64,000 bases of DNA from Caldora sp965222765 (GCA_965222765.1 CBDCVG010000059.1:1-64000); one strand, 5' to 3'. Shown: positions 18,601-27,636, numbered from the stretch's first letter. Made by a program: numbers and translations. The notes: generated from the letters alone by a model not told the origin.

Positions 18601-19176
18601 ATTATCTGTGAGTTGTTAGAGTTGTACTCTCAATCTTTGGGAGATCCAGAGATTATTAAACTTTTTGAAGAAAGCCACAACCGAGTCAAGACAATCTGGC
18701 AAATTCATGAGCAACTCTACCAAGATGATAATTCGGCTCAGATTGACTTCCCTGAATATATTACAACCCTAGTTGATCATATTTGCCGCTCCTACGATGC
18801 TGATAACCGTGCTATTACATGTAATGTTAACGCAGAGCCAATCTTACTAACAGTTAAAACAGCTCTTCCTTGTAGCTTGATTATTAATGAACTAGTTTCC
18901 AACTCCCTAAAGTCTGCCTTTCCTGCTCAACAGGGGGGTGAAATTGGCGTCAGTATTCAGAACAATCGGTCGCAAAATCAGTTAATTTTGACCGTTCGTG
19001 ATAATGGAATAGGCATTCCAGAAGATTTGGACTGGCGCAATCCCAATTCCGTTGGCTTGCAGCTAGTGCGTAACCTAACCAAGCAGCTTGAAGGTAGTAT
19101 TGAACTCAATCTTACCCAGGGCACTGAATTTCAGATCGTTTTGACTAACCCCAATCCAATATTCACTGAATATTAA
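15605..19176 (+). pseudogene. DXCF cyanobacteriochrome GAF - GAF - PAS - HisKA_2 histidine kinase, one frameshift
   Basis: Light-sensing histidine kinase. The first GAF (about 20-160) has both chromophore signatures of DXCF cyanobacteriochromes: DPCF with Cys87, and CH at Cys115-His116 inside NIRPCHLGLL. It should bind a bilin covalently, and DXCF proteins usually sense blue, teal or green light. At 16023-16025 one G is missing; with it, LWGLLVAHQCSGPKQW completes the GAF. The second part has a coiled coil, a second GAF (about 95-260), several PAS domains each followed by coiled coil, then a HisKA_2-type dimerisation domain with EMHHRTKNNLQ and an ATPase domain (NELVSNSLKSAF, DNGIGIP, GLQLVRNL). 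No response regulator adjoins. The ATG at 16033 lies inside the first GAF and would make a kinase without the photoreceptor. Confidence 0.85.
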
Positions 19177-19329
19177 CTTTTAGATGAGTTTACCCTGAAT
19201 TGATAGCGCCAATTTAGGAAGAAGTAATCAAGGCGAAAAACTTAGCCAAAATTTGTCAAAATCATTGTGGCAGACTACTAGTTTTACGCCTATTAAACAA
19301 AATCTTAGAGCCATTTGCATCTGGCAAAT

Positions 19330-20577
19330 CTAGCGACTGGAGCTAGAGAAAGTATCTAGACAATCGCTAATCATCTGGACAACTTCGTATCGAGTGGCAG
19401 CTTTTTTGCCTCGAAAAGTTTTGTTAGGGTATCCCTTGATGCAATTATAGTTTCCTACTAGGTTTTGCAAAGCTGGGAAGCTTTGGTCACTTGGCGACAC
19501 ATCTTTAAATTCAGAAAGAGATCCTCCATAAGCTGTAACAAACTTGTTATTGAATATTTTGTCTAGGTCAGGTGCCTCTGCTTCCTTTATCAATTCAACA
19601 TCTAACATAAATTTGGTCATCTCTTGAGCTGCGAAGGGCATATGCTTCATGGTATTACCAGGGCTAAAGGCTTCTAGGTTTTCTTCAATGGAGAAAAATT
19701 TAGTTCCCTCTTTAAGCTTGTCAAACTTGTTTTTATCCTTGATACCGGATCGTGTCAACATAATCTCCTCAGCCTCCTTGGGATTTTTTTCTATGAAGTC
19801 TAGAATCGAAAACCAGGTATTGACTATAGCTTGGACTTGATCTGGGCGTTCATCAATCAGCTTTTGGCTAACCACTAAAAGATCTGGAATTGCCCCCGGA
19901 AATTCCTTGGAACTAATTAGCTCTTTACTACCTTTCCGCTCCAAAGCCTCCAGCCAGAAAGGAGACCAGACACCCACTGCGTCAACTTCACCTGCTTTAA
20001 ATGAATCTACAGCTTCTGCTGTCTTCAGGTCTTTAATTTTGACATCACTTCTAGACATGCCATTCTTTTCCAGAGCCAAAGACAGAAGAAAATCGTCTAC
20101 CAATTTTTCTTCTAAGGCAACCGTTTTACCCTTGAGTTCCTCAAGACTATCAATTTCTTCAGAGACAATAATCTTGTCATTTCCTGCTGAGTTGTCGTTG
20201 ACTAGCACAACTACTTCCCCATTAACAGCAGTTCCCGCAAAGGAAATGGTATCATTCAACGTTTGGCAATTACCGTCTATTTTTCCCGCCTCCAAGGCTT
20301 GCATGGATTCCTCATAATCGTTGTACCACTTCAGTTCTACATTAGCTCCGTTTTCCTCAAACAATCCTTCTTCCTCTGCGATCGCCCAAGGCCACCACCC
20401 ATACCAAGTGCTGTACCCGATAACAATTGGTTCAGATGCTTCTTCAGTAGTGGAAGATACGTTGGCGTTTGAGTATAAGATTGTGTTTTCTGGAGCCAAG
20501 CCGCAGCTAACTGCGATGATCAGACTGAGTAAAAAGACAGCACACAACGGCAAAAAAAACTTGCGTATTTTCATCAA
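19330..20577 (-). CDS. ABC substrate-binding lipoprotein with C-terminal SLH domain
   Basis: 415 residues. A signal peptide ends in the lipobox AVSCG (Cys25). Residues about 45-340 form a nitrate/sulfonate/taurine-type periplasmic binding protein (NMT1-like): VIGYSTWYGWWPWAIAEEEG, then LKGKTVALE and the repeated 'AVGVWSPFW' pattern. The last 55 residues are a single S-layer homology domain (FPALQNLVGNYNCIKGYPNKTFRG then ATRYEVVQM), the motif with which cyanobacterial outer-membrane porins bind peptidoglycan-linked polymers. A binding protein tethered to the wall is unusual. There is no permease or ATPase gene next to it, so its transporter must be encoded elsewhere or it may act as a sensor. 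The substrate cannot be deduced. Confidence 0.82.
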   Translation of the reverse strand: MMKIRKFFLPLCAVFLLSLIIAVSCGLAPENTILYSNANVSSTTEEASEPIVIGYSTWYGWWPWAIAEEEGLFEENGANVELKWYNDYEESMQALEAGKIDGNCQTLNDTISFAGTAVNGEVVVLVNDNSAGNDKIIVSEEIDSLEELKGKTVALEEKLVDDFLLSLALEKNGMSRSDVKIKDLKTAEAVDSFKAGEVDAVGVWSPFWLEALERKGSKELISSKEFPGAIPDLLVVSQKLIDERPDQVQAIVNTWFSILDFIEKNPKEAEEIMLTRSGIKDKNKFDKLKEGTKFFSIEENLEAFSPGNTMKHMPFAAQEMTKFMLDVELIKEAEAPDLDKIFNNKFVTAYGGSLSEFKDVSPSDQSFPALQNLVGNYNCIKGYPNKTFRGKKAATRYEVVQMISDCLDTFSSSSR

Positions 20578-20682
20578 TTCTCCTTATTAATTTGATAAAA
20601 AGCATGTATAAATTTTTACTAATAGTCGAATTTTTATCAGGATTAAATATGTAAAGAAAAGTATCAAAAAATGAAATACAGT

Positions 20683-23472
20683 TTACTCAGGACAGTCTTT
20701 TTTGTTAACTATTCCATCAGGCATAGTGGTGTTGCAAAAGTTAGTATTCCAAAGTGTGGCTCCATTGAGATCAGCATTACTGAGGTCGGCATTACTGAAG
20801 TTAGCATCAATGAGACTAGCCTTACGTAGGTCAGCATTACTGAGGTTGGCATTACTGAAGTCCGCAGAATGGAGGTCGGCAGAATGGAGTTTTGCCTCAA
20901 TAAGTTTGGCTTTACTGAGATCAGCAGAACGGAGGTTAGCCTCAATAAGTCTGGCGTTACTGAGATCAGTTTCAATGAGTGTGACATTAATAAGTTTGGT
21001 GTTACTGAGGTCAGCATCACTGAGATCAGAATCACTGAGGTCAGCATCACTTAATTTGACACCATTTAAGTTAGTATTACGGAGTTTTGCTTTACGAAGT
21101 TTGATCTCACGAAGGTCAGCTTTCGGAAATTCTCGATCATTTAAAGAGTGACCAGCCTTATTCACTTCTTCAAGAGCCTTCTTTAAATCGGAACTTTTTA
21201 CTTTCTCGCTGGGCTGCTGAATAATTTCCCAGAATGGTTTCAATCTCAGATATTCCTTAATTTCAACTCCTACAAATATGGCTAAACTCAGAGGCATAAT
21301 TAATCCAAACACAACAAGCTTTAGATAGTTATTCCGTCTGTGCTGAATACTTTGCTGGATAAAAGATTCAGCTAACTGTGAAAGACTCAAGCAATCATTC
21401 TGTTGTTGTCGAAAAGTCTCTGCGTCTGCCAATTGTTTCCCTTGTAATAAATAACCCTGAGACTTTTTTTGAAATTCCCACTCTTTAGCAGCCCCTTCAA
21501 TCTTATGTCTTTGTTTGAGGCAATTCCGGTTCTCATTAATCCAACTGTGTAACAAAGACCAGTGACGGATCAGGGCTTCATGAGCTACATCTATGACTGT
21601 AACGTGACCTGAGGCTAAACCTTTTTCTCTTAACTCACTGGTAACAACTAACTTCTCATCGACCAACTTTTGAAGTACTGCATCGATCTCTGCCTCAGAA
21701 TGCTTGGAGGTGACTAAATCCCGTTTCAAGACCCGCCTTCGGGTATCTTCTGTACCTTCACCTTCTCCTGGCTGGGTCAAGGCAAGAAATATATACTGAG
21801 TGGTTGACTGCTCCTCCTCAGAAAACTCCTTGTATACTTTCGTGGCTCTTGCTTCGAGTGTTCCTGTTACTCCCCCTAACTGGATATAGGTCTTAAGTTG
21901 TAGATAGCCTTTGGTATTCTTCCACAGCTCCCTCAGTGTGTATTGCAACAGTGGCAAGCGACCAGGGGCATTCTCCACGTCGTCAAGCATTTGCTTCACC
22001 AGTTCTAACTCAATTGCCAGGTTCACCCGCTTAGCCGGTTCAACAATTGCTTCTCTCAATTCCTCGCGATTCATCGGTGTTACCGTCACCAAATGCTGCT
22101 GAATCTGATTTGCTAGTCCGCTATACTCCTGCTCCAGACATTTGCCAAAAAAATCAGCTCGCATTGCTAGAATCAAACAAAGTTTTTTGTCTGTCTGTGC
22201 TAAAGCTCCTAACAGGCATTGAAAAAACTGTTCTCGCTTTCGACTATCCAGATACGGGGTAAAGACTTCCTCAAACTGATCCACCACCAGCACCACCCGC
22301 GTTTTAGTCGAAGCCTGGATCAGTTGGCGCAGCCCCGTGGCTCCTTCCTCAATCAGTTTTTCAACTTTACATAACTGAGTTGCTCTCTCTATGTTTGATA
22401 ACTCTGGGTCTACAAAGGCAAGTGCCAAATTATGCAAAGGACGCTCACCTGGTGTGAAAAGGTGAATTTTCCACTGGTCACTACCAGGTATCTCACGCCC
22501 CAATTTCACCTGATGGAGTAACCCAGCTCTGAGGACTGAAGACTTACCGCTACCAGAGGCTCCAATAATCGTTAGGAAGCTTTCCTGACGCACCTTGTTG
22601 ATGAGCTGAGCCGTCAGTTTTTCACGCCCGTAAAAGTATTTGGGGTCTTCGTCATTGCAGTCAAAATAAAGTAACCCTTTGTAAGGACAAATTGCTTGGG
22701 TAGGTTCTGAAGTAGTTTGCTGTTGTGGAACTTCACAAGTGCGAGTTAAGTTAATCGGCTCACCAAAGTTAGTAAAAGTCGGACGCTGGGTTGCTCCTTG
22801 CAAATGTTGGTTGATGTAATCCACCAAACTATAATTAGTAACCCAACGCTGGGGACATCTGCTGGGGTCAAGTCCTTGTAGTAGTACTTTGGTCAAGACA
22901 CTGTAGAGGCTACCAATCTCCTCATAAGACACCTCAAATTCCCTAGAAGCAGCGATAAAACAACGATCTCTCCCTTGGCCTTGTTCTCCAGGGTCAGCTT
23001 CTTGCTTAAAATTGAGTAACTCTCCACTATGGCAGCAATCTAGCCAGACAATCTGCTGCTTAATCGGACTCTCTCTTAACAGTTCTCGCAACCATTTCAA
23101 GGACAATCCGTTAAATTCTATGTTGGGATTCACATCGCTGGTTGCCAGAAACCCTTCTGGAGGGCCCCAAGTTGTACGTAATCCATGTCCAGAAAAGTAG
23201 AATAAGGCAGTATCGGGAATACTCTTTCCTTCGGGTAAAAACAGTTTAACCAGTGCTTGCTTGAGTTCTAGCAGTTTGACTCCAAGCGTCTCCCCCACGA
23301 AAGGATGATGAGTTTCTCGACTAATTGCTTCCGGCAACCGCCAGACATTAAACTCCCCATCCTGTTCCAGCCTTTGTGCAATCGCCTCGGCATCTTTTGC
23401 TGGTGCTTGTAGGTTAGCCAAGCCTGAGTATTGGTAAGTGTTAATGCCAACAACTAGCGCATCCTTACTCAT
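20683..23472 (-). CDS. Caspase-like protease - nSTAND1 NTPase - pentapeptide repeat protein
   Basis: 929 residues. The N-terminal C14 caspase (metacaspase-like) domain (1-235) has catalytic His96 in FYFSGHG and Cys147 in LDCCHSG. Next is an nSTAND1-type P-loop NTPase (about 265-700), which opens with the typical CPYKGLLYFDCNDEDPKYFYGRE and has Walker A IIGASGSGKSSVLRAGLL and Walker B VVLVVDQFEEVF. A single membrane helix (about 745-765) and about twenty pentapeptide repeats (A-D/N-L-S/R-x) follow, some on near-repeated DNA. Such fusions are viewed as conflict or programmed-death switches, with the NTPase gating a protease. It is divergent from the trypco-type gene at 23592, with a shared 119-base promoter region, which supports a two-gene module. 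Confidence 0.88.
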   Translation of the reverse strand: MSKDALVVGINTYQYSGLANLQAPAKDAEAIAQRLEQDGEFNVWRLPEAISRETHHPFVGETLGVKLLELKQALVKLFLPEGKSIPDTALFYFSGHGLRTTWGPPEGFLATSDVNPNIEFNGLSLKWLRELLRESPIKQQIVWLDCCHSGELLNFKQEADPGEQGQGRDRCFIAASREFEVSYEEIGSLYSVLTKVLLQGLDPSRCPQRWVTNYSLVDYINQHLQGATQRPTFTNFGEPINLTRTCEVPQQQTTSEPTQAICPYKGLLYFDCNDEDPKYFYGREKLTAQLINKVRQESFLTIIGASGSGKSSVLRAGLLHQVKLGREIPGSDQWKIHLFTPGERPLHNLALAFVDPELSNIERATQLCKVEKLIEEGATGLRQLIQASTKTRVVLVVDQFEEVFTPYLDSRKREQFFQCLLGALAQTDKKLCLILAMRADFFGKCLEQEYSGLANQIQQHLVTVTPMNREELREAIVEPAKRVNLAIELELVKQMLDDVENAPGRLPLLQYTLRELWKNTKGYLQLKTYIQLGGVTGTLEARATKVYKEFSEEEQSTTQYIFLALTQPGEGEGTEDTRRRVLKRDLVTSKHSEAEIDAVLQKLVDEKLVVTSELREKGLASGHVTVIDVAHEALIRHWSLLHSWINENRNCLKQRHKIEGAAKEWEFQKKSQGYLLQGKQLADAETFRQQQNDCLSLSQLAESFIQQSIQHRRNNYLKLVVFGLIMPLSLAIFVGVEIKEYLRLKPFWEIIQQPSEKVKSSDLKKALEEVNKAGHSLNDREFPKADLREIKLRKAKLRNTNLNGVKLSDADLSDSDLSDADLSNTKLINVTLIETDLSNARLIEANLRSADLSKAKLIEAKLHSADLHSADFSNANLSNADLRKASLIDANFSNADLSNADLNGATLWNTNFCNTTMPDGIVNKKDCPE

Positions 23473-23591
23473 TGACCAAAATTCTTCTAGATTTCGCTAG
23501 ACAGTTTTTCGGTTTGAAGATGCATCAGTCCGGATAAATATTTAACTCCTAGTATGAATACTTTAATTGTTAATTTTTCTCTTAAATACTG

Positions 23592-24002
23592 ATGGTACAA
23601 CTAACTCCTCTGGAACTCGAAGACGGGACAATTATTCATCTTGAAGCCAAAGAAGATGTTGAAGTCTCTCCCACTTCCACTCCCAGTTCCTCAGAAACAC
23701 AGGAACTAACCCGTGATGATTTACAAAAAGGTGCAAAAAGCTTGAATAAAGCTCAAATTTCGCAAGGCTTCAAGGGAGTCGAACGCACAATACGAGCTTA
23801 CACCCATTACACACTCAACGCTTTTCGCCAAGTAGCCAACGCCAATATTAACAAAGTCACCCTGGAATTTGGTATGAAAGTAGGCGGTAAAGCTGGCATC
23901 CCCTACATTACCGAAGGAACCGCCGAAAGCAACCTCAAGATTACAGTGGAATGTTCTTTCCCTAGCAACCAGAACTCTCCCCCACCTCGTCCTCAAAGTT
24001 GA
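23592..24002 (+). CDS. Trypco-type (CU044_2847-like) small protein
   Basis: 136 residues. Starts LTPLELEDGTIIHLEAKEDVEV, a short beta-rich region, then a Ser/Thr/Pro linker, a helical segment (GAKSLNKAQISQGFKGVERTI) and the conserved stretch NINKVTLEFGMKVGGKAGIPYITEGTAESNLKITVEC. This matches my memory of the trypsin-co-occurring domain (trypco), which comparative genomic surveys of NTP-dependent conflict systems place beside trypsin- or caspase-type effectors with STAND NTPases. Here it lies head to head with the caspase-nSTAND1 gene, in line with that association. The domain's biochemical role is unknown; it may be an adaptor that recruits the protease. The ATG at 23592 fits the conserved start. 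Confidence 0.72.
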   Translation: MVQLTPLELEDGTIIHLEAKEDVEVSPTSTPSSSETQELTRDDLQKGAKSLNKAQISQGFKGVERTIRAYTHYTLNAFRQVANANINKVTLEFGMKVGGKAGIPYITEGTAESNLKITVECSFPSNQNSPPPRPQS

Positions 24003-24194
24003 AAGTGTTGGCAGAGCAATGGCACTACATTATCAAACCACCGCAGTTGCGCTCCGCTCCAGGCATTGGTTTTACTGGCTGCTAACATAGCTCTGCCGTA
24101 TTTTTTACCCAATGGGGTGAGTTTTCGCTCCCTTGACCCCGATTGACTAACCTAGCTTGCTCACCTTAACCTATTTCTTCAGAGCCCCCATTTT

Positions 24195-25187
24195 TTAATA
24201 TAAACTTGCAACATATTCCCCATAACCATTATAAGGAAGCGTCGGGAGTTTTTCCCAGGACAAATCAGGTCCTTTACTGATAAATTTTTCTGTCGCTTGT
24301 GACCAACGAGGGTGAGGCTTATTAGGATTCACATTTGCCTCAAAACCATATTCGTAAGAGTCTATTGTATTCCAGTAGGTGGCTGGCTGTGTTTCTACAA
24401 ACTCAACTTTGACAATCGATTTAGCTCCCTTGAAGCCATATTTCCACGGTAACACTGCACGAATTGGTGCACCGTGCTGCTTCGGTAAGATATGACCGTA
24501 GATACCAACAGCAAAAAAGGCTAATTCGTTTGCCATTTCCTCAATACGTAAGCCTTCTGTGTAAGGCCAAGGTAAAGAACCAACGTGTAACCCAGGGCCA
24601 GGGGTAATTTTGGAGTCGTAAAATGAAGTAAATCGCACAAATTTGGCTTTGGAAGTTGGTTCCACCGTAGCTATCAACGACTTCATGGGGAAGCCAATCC
24701 AAGGTAGCACCATGGACCATGCTTCAACACAGCGGAAGCGGTAGATACGTTCCTCCAGAGGAAATTTTTTCCTGAGGTCATCTAGATCGTAAATGCGAGG
24801 ATTATTCACCAAACCCGTCACTTCTACCTTCCAGTCTTCCGTGGGCAAATTCTGCGCTTTAGACCAAATTGATTTGTTACCACCAAATTCATAAAAGTTA
24901 TTGTACCTTCCAGCTAACAACTCATCTGCGATTGGTCGGTTAACTTCTGCAAAGGCTGAATTAGTCTCCACTGGTTTTAAACTAGCTGTATCCAAAGATG
25001 TTACCAGTGCCTTCTTGGATTCGGAGGATTGTTCACAACCTACAATTGGTATGATGCTTGCTCCTAAAGTAGCACCAACTAAGGTTTTAAGAAGACGACG
25101 CCGATTGAAGTAAGCAGCTTCTGAGGTTACTTGTGACTCTGGTATCTCCCAGGATTGGGGCTGGCGGATAATTGTCATTGGATACAA
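24195..25187 (-). CDS. msrP: Protein-methionine-sulfoxide reductase catalytic subunit MsrP
   Basis: 330-residue molybdopterin enzyme (formerly YedY) that repairs oxidised methionine in periplasmic proteins. The N-terminus carries a Tat signal (NRRRLLKTLVGATLG). The molybdenum ligand is Cys153 in YRFRCVEAWSM. SLPWPYTEGL and GAPIRAVLPWKYGFKGAKSI are sulfite-oxidase-fold signatures. The likely start is the ATG at 25178 (MTIIRQPQ), three codons inside the longest frame. The haem subunit MsrQ is not adjacent, although it is often co-transcribed, so electron supply must come from elsewhere. The upstream spacer (25188-25362) is AT-rich and shared with the divergent small exported protein. Confidence 0.92.
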   Translation of the reverse strand: MYPMTIIRQPQSWEIPESQVTSEAAYFNRRRLLKTLVGATLGASIIPIVGCEQSSESKKALVTSLDTASLKPVETNSAFAEVNRPIADELLAGRYNNFYEFGGNKSIWSKAQNLPTEDWKVEVTGLVNNPRIYDLDDLRKKFPLEERIYRFRCVEAWSMVLPWIGFPMKSLIATVEPTSKAKFVRFTSFYDSKITPGPGLHVGSLPWPYTEGLRIEEMANELAFFAVGIYGHILPKQHGAPIRAVLPWKYGFKGAKSIVKVEFVETQPATYWNTIDSYEYGFEANVNPNKPHPRWSQATEKFISKGPDLSWEKLPTLPYNGYGEYVASLY

Positions 25188-25362
25188 ATCTATAGCAATA
25201 AAGGTTCAATTTTGAGACTCACAAAATAGTGTATAATTACTAAAAATAAACTGCCAACTATTGAGTCATACTCTATAGAATGAATAAAACAATCATTTGT
25301 GTTTAATTTTGCCGATATTAAGTAAAAACACTTAAAATGGTTTTAAACCTAGGAGAAAGAGA

Positions 25363-25728
25363 ATGTTACGTAAAACATTAGTTGTCTTAGGAATTGGAGC
25401 AATAGTCACAGGTTTACCACCCATTGCCCAAGGGCAGTCAGAGCTACCGTCTGACCGCAACGCTGGCTCAGTTACTCTATCTGGTGAATCCCTTACCACA
25501 GTTGAGGGTCGCTCAGCAGAGGAGTTCTTCAAAAAAACATCCGAAGTTGAACCGGGTAATGGTACTGAACAGTATCAATCTTTGTCAGATACTTTTCAGC
25601 CGATTACAGGGGTGAACCTAATTTATGGAAATCCCATCGAATTTGAAGACGAATACGAATTATTTAAACCATCTGGAGACGTTAATAATACTCAAAGAGT
25701 AAATGTTGAGCTTCCCTTAGGAGATTAA
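25363..25728 (+). CDS. Small exported protein of unknown function
   Basis: 121 residues, preceded by a good ribosome binding site (AGGAGAAAGAGAATG at about 25351). A classical signal peptide (LRKTLVVLGIGAIVTGLPPIAQG) probably ends near residue 24 (AQG-QS), giving a mature acidic protein of about 97 residues with no Cys. I do not recognise it. Its pattern of short, low-complexity acidic stretches (EFEDEYELF) suggests a soluble periplasmic protein. It lies divergent from msrP, which does not show a functional link. Confidence 0.6.
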   Translation: MLRKTLVVLGIGAIVTGLPPIAQGQSELPSDRNAGSVTLSGESLTTVEGRSAEEFFKKTSEVEPGNGTEQYQSLSDTFQPITGVNLIYGNPIEFEDEYELFKPSGDVNNTQRVNVELPLGD

Positions 25729-25799
25729 CCTGTCCTGGCTTGGATAGATGGCGCTCCCTGCCCCTTTTAGGCAATTTTTGGGAAAAAATGTACCTGCCG

Positions 25800-25934
25800 T
25801 AGTGGCGTGACACAGCTAAAATGTTGGAATAAGTAGGTTGGGTGGAGCGATAGCGTAACCCAACACCGGCGTATATTCTGTTGGGTTTCACTTCGTTACA
25901 CCCAACCTACCTTTTTAGTCGTGTCACGCCACTA
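25800..25934. repeat. Nested inverted-repeat element, 135 bp
   Basis: The outer arms TAGTGGCGTGACAC (25800-25813) and GTGTCACGCCACTA (25921-25934) are perfect. The inner arms GTAGGTTGGGT (25833-25843) and ACCCAACCTAC (25900-25910) form a second stem. No gene. The inner 'GTAGGTTGGG...' palindrome is a frequent interspersed repeat in cyanobacteria. Confidence 0.85.
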
Positions 25935-26138
25935 GAGCTGGACATTTATTTTTTAACCGTAGCTTGGGACTAAACCCCAGTCAAATTATCTGGATCAATA
26001 CCCTGCGATTGCCTTTGTCATTCTGAACGGAGCGATAGCGTAGTTAAGAATCTCACCAGATGCTAACGTTTCACTGAGTCTGCCCTCGAAGAATCTAGGG
26101 GGAGCAAGATGCCCCCACTACAGATATTTTGGCAACTT
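25935..26138. other. Non-coding remainder of the 644-base spacer
   Basis: Between the exported protein and the NarL-type regulator. Apart from the nested inverted repeat before it, the element at 26139 and the hairpin at 26308, it holds only short dispersed motifs (GGAGCAAGATGCCCCCACTAC, also seen near the window end at about 63925). No open frame with coding character was seen. Confidence 0.6.
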
Positions 26139-26250
26139 AGGACTTACGCACTCAACTGTCATGCTGAGGTGATAGTGAAGCATCTGGGCCGTTTGGAGAT
26201 CCTTCGCTACCGCTCAGGATGACATTATTCCGTGACGGTGCGTAAGTCCT
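26139..26250 (+). mobile_element. 112-bp palindromic-ended repeat, full copy
   Basis: Ends AGGACTTACGCAC and GTGCGTAAGTCCT are perfect 13-base inverted repeats. The interior has AGTGAAGCATCTGGG and GAGATCCTTCGCTA. The right two thirds recur at 54241-54317. Non-coding and MITE-like. Confidence 0.8.
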
Positions 26251-26307
26251 AAACTTTGGGATGTTTCGTTGAAGTCAGATAGATGCTGAGTTAGCTAAGT
26301 AAACTTG

Positions 26308-26351
26308 AGAAACTAATATCATCTATCGAAGAACAGATGATATTAGTTTCT
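26308..26351 (-). terminator. Perfect 17-bp stem hairpin after the NarL-type regulator
   Basis: AGAAACTAATATCATCT (26308-26324) and its exact reverse complement (26335-26351) flank a 10-base loop, 22 bases beyond the stop codon of the leftward regulator gene. AT-rich, with a short T-run only, so a weak terminator or an mRNA 3' stabiliser. Confidence 0.5.
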
Positions 26352-26372
26352 TGGATCTAACTTGAACAAGGT

Positions 26373-27095
26373 TCAGCCAACTAATCCTGAGCGGAGAGCT
26401 CGAACAGCTGCTTGAGTGCGGTCATCTGCACAGAGCTTATTCAAGATATTACGAACGTGGGTTTTGACAGTTCCCACTGTGATGTATAGCTTCTCAGCAA
26501 TCACTGCATTGCTACAACCATCAACAATCAGTTGCAAAACCTCTAATTCTCGTTCAGTTAAAGGGTAAGCTTCAATCAGTTGGCTATACTCAGGTTCTGC
26601 CGCATTAATTGTCACAGTTTTCATTGGTCCTGTGGCTGTAGTGCTCACCTCGCTTGACTTGGCTTGCTTGAGAACAACTCCAGCGATCGCCGGATCAATC
26701 CATGCATTACCTTCACTCGTGACATGTAGCGCTTCTAGCAGATTATCAAAACTGATATTTTTCATACAGTAAGAATCAGCACCAGCAGCGAAAGCCGCCA
26801 TCACAGCTTCTTCATTATCCTGCAAAGTGAGAACTAGAATCTTGGTTGTGTCTGGATTATCGGCTGCAATATCTTCCTTGAATTGCTTTGTCAATTCAAT
26901 GCCGTCCATGTCAGGAAGACCGAGATCAACTATACCGATATCTGGTCTAGTAGTCTCGAGTAATTTCAGACCGTCAGCAGCGTTAGCAGCCTCACCGACA
27001 AATTCAATTTCACTACGCTGTTGTAGCGCTGTTCTAATCCCGACCCTAGTAAGGTCGTGGTCTTCAATGAGAGCAACGCGAATTTTACTCATCAT
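26373..27095 (-). CDS. NarL/FixJ-type response regulator
   Basis: 240 residues. The receiver domain (about 5-130) has acidic pocket Glu11-Asp12, phospho-acceptor Asp57 (IGIVDLGLPDMDG), a Thr in VLTLQDN and Lys in YCMKN. A LuxR-type helix-turn-helix (about 175-238) shows TERELEVLQLIVDGCSNAVIAEKLYITVGTVKTHV. It would bind DNA as a dimer after phosphorylation. The linker is longer than usual (about 45 residues). It is transcribed away from the sensor kinase that starts at 27816, with a 720-base spacer between them, so a pairing with it is plausible but not shown. Start is the ATG at 27095 or the next Met. Confidence 0.88.
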   Translation of the reverse strand: MMSKIRVALIEDHDLTRVGIRTALQQRSEIEFVGEAANAADGLKLLETTRPDIGIVDLGLPDMDGIELTKQFKEDIAADNPDTTKILVLTLQDNEEAVMAAFAAGADSYCMKNISFDNLLEALHVTSEGNAWIDPAIAGVVLKQAKSSEVSTTATGPMKTVTINAAEPEYSQLIEAYPLTERELEVLQLIVDGCSNAVIAEKLYITVGTVKTHVRNILNKLCADDRTQAAVRALRSGLVG

Positions 27096-27525
27096 TAACG
27101 TCCAGGGTATAACATTTTGTAACTTTTACATAGAAAATTTAGGAAGTTTTAGCTCATAAGAGTGAAGTATTTCTACCCATTGGTAGTAGTAGAGATTGTT
27201 GCACTTCGGATAGATTCTGAATAATAGAGTCTATTTTTGAGACTTCCTTTACTTTTGGCTGAGATTCAAGCCAACTTTCAGACATCTTGAGCTATTGGCT
27301 AAGGAGTTAAGTTTTTTGAACATAACCCCTAAGGAATACCATTTTTGCTCACAAGTTGCCTGTATAAGGCTACTGCTGCGAATTTGTACACCTCTTCCAA
27401 TACCTTGAGGAATGTCTGGAAGCAAGTAAAGTGAGACCTTGTTGTACTATGGCAACCATTCTTTAAATTATTGTGCTTATACAAGATAACCTCATAATCA
27501 CCTATTTTAACCGGCACTGGTATGA
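27096..27525. other. Spacer upstream of regulator and kinase, no gene seen
   Basis: 430 bases with ordinary base composition between divergent signalling genes. It includes the two promoter regions. The only open frame (27329-27553, leftward, 74 codons) has no start context or recognisable motif and overlaps the repeat at 27526, so I do not call it. Confidence 0.5.
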
Positions 27526-27636
27526 CTAGTGCAGCGCGGCGGAAATAACGCACCAGTTTGAGATCGATAGAATCCTTACTCTATAAGCATTCTTAATTCT
27601 TCATTCTTAATTCTTCATTCCGCACAGCGGTACTAG
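27526..27636 (+). mobile_element. 111-bp MITE-like repeat, copy 1
   Basis: Begins CTAGTGCAGCGCGGC and ends GCGGTACTAG, with imperfect inverted termini. It contains GATAGAATCCTTACTC and a run of the heptamer ATTCTTA. Copies at 47732-47844 and, truncated, 54170-54242. Confidence 0.78.

Noticed and set aside
20702..21151. Open frame on the + strand opposite the pentapeptide repeats
   Set aside because: Repetitive Leu/Ser/Ala composition mirrors the five-codon period of the real gene on the other strand.
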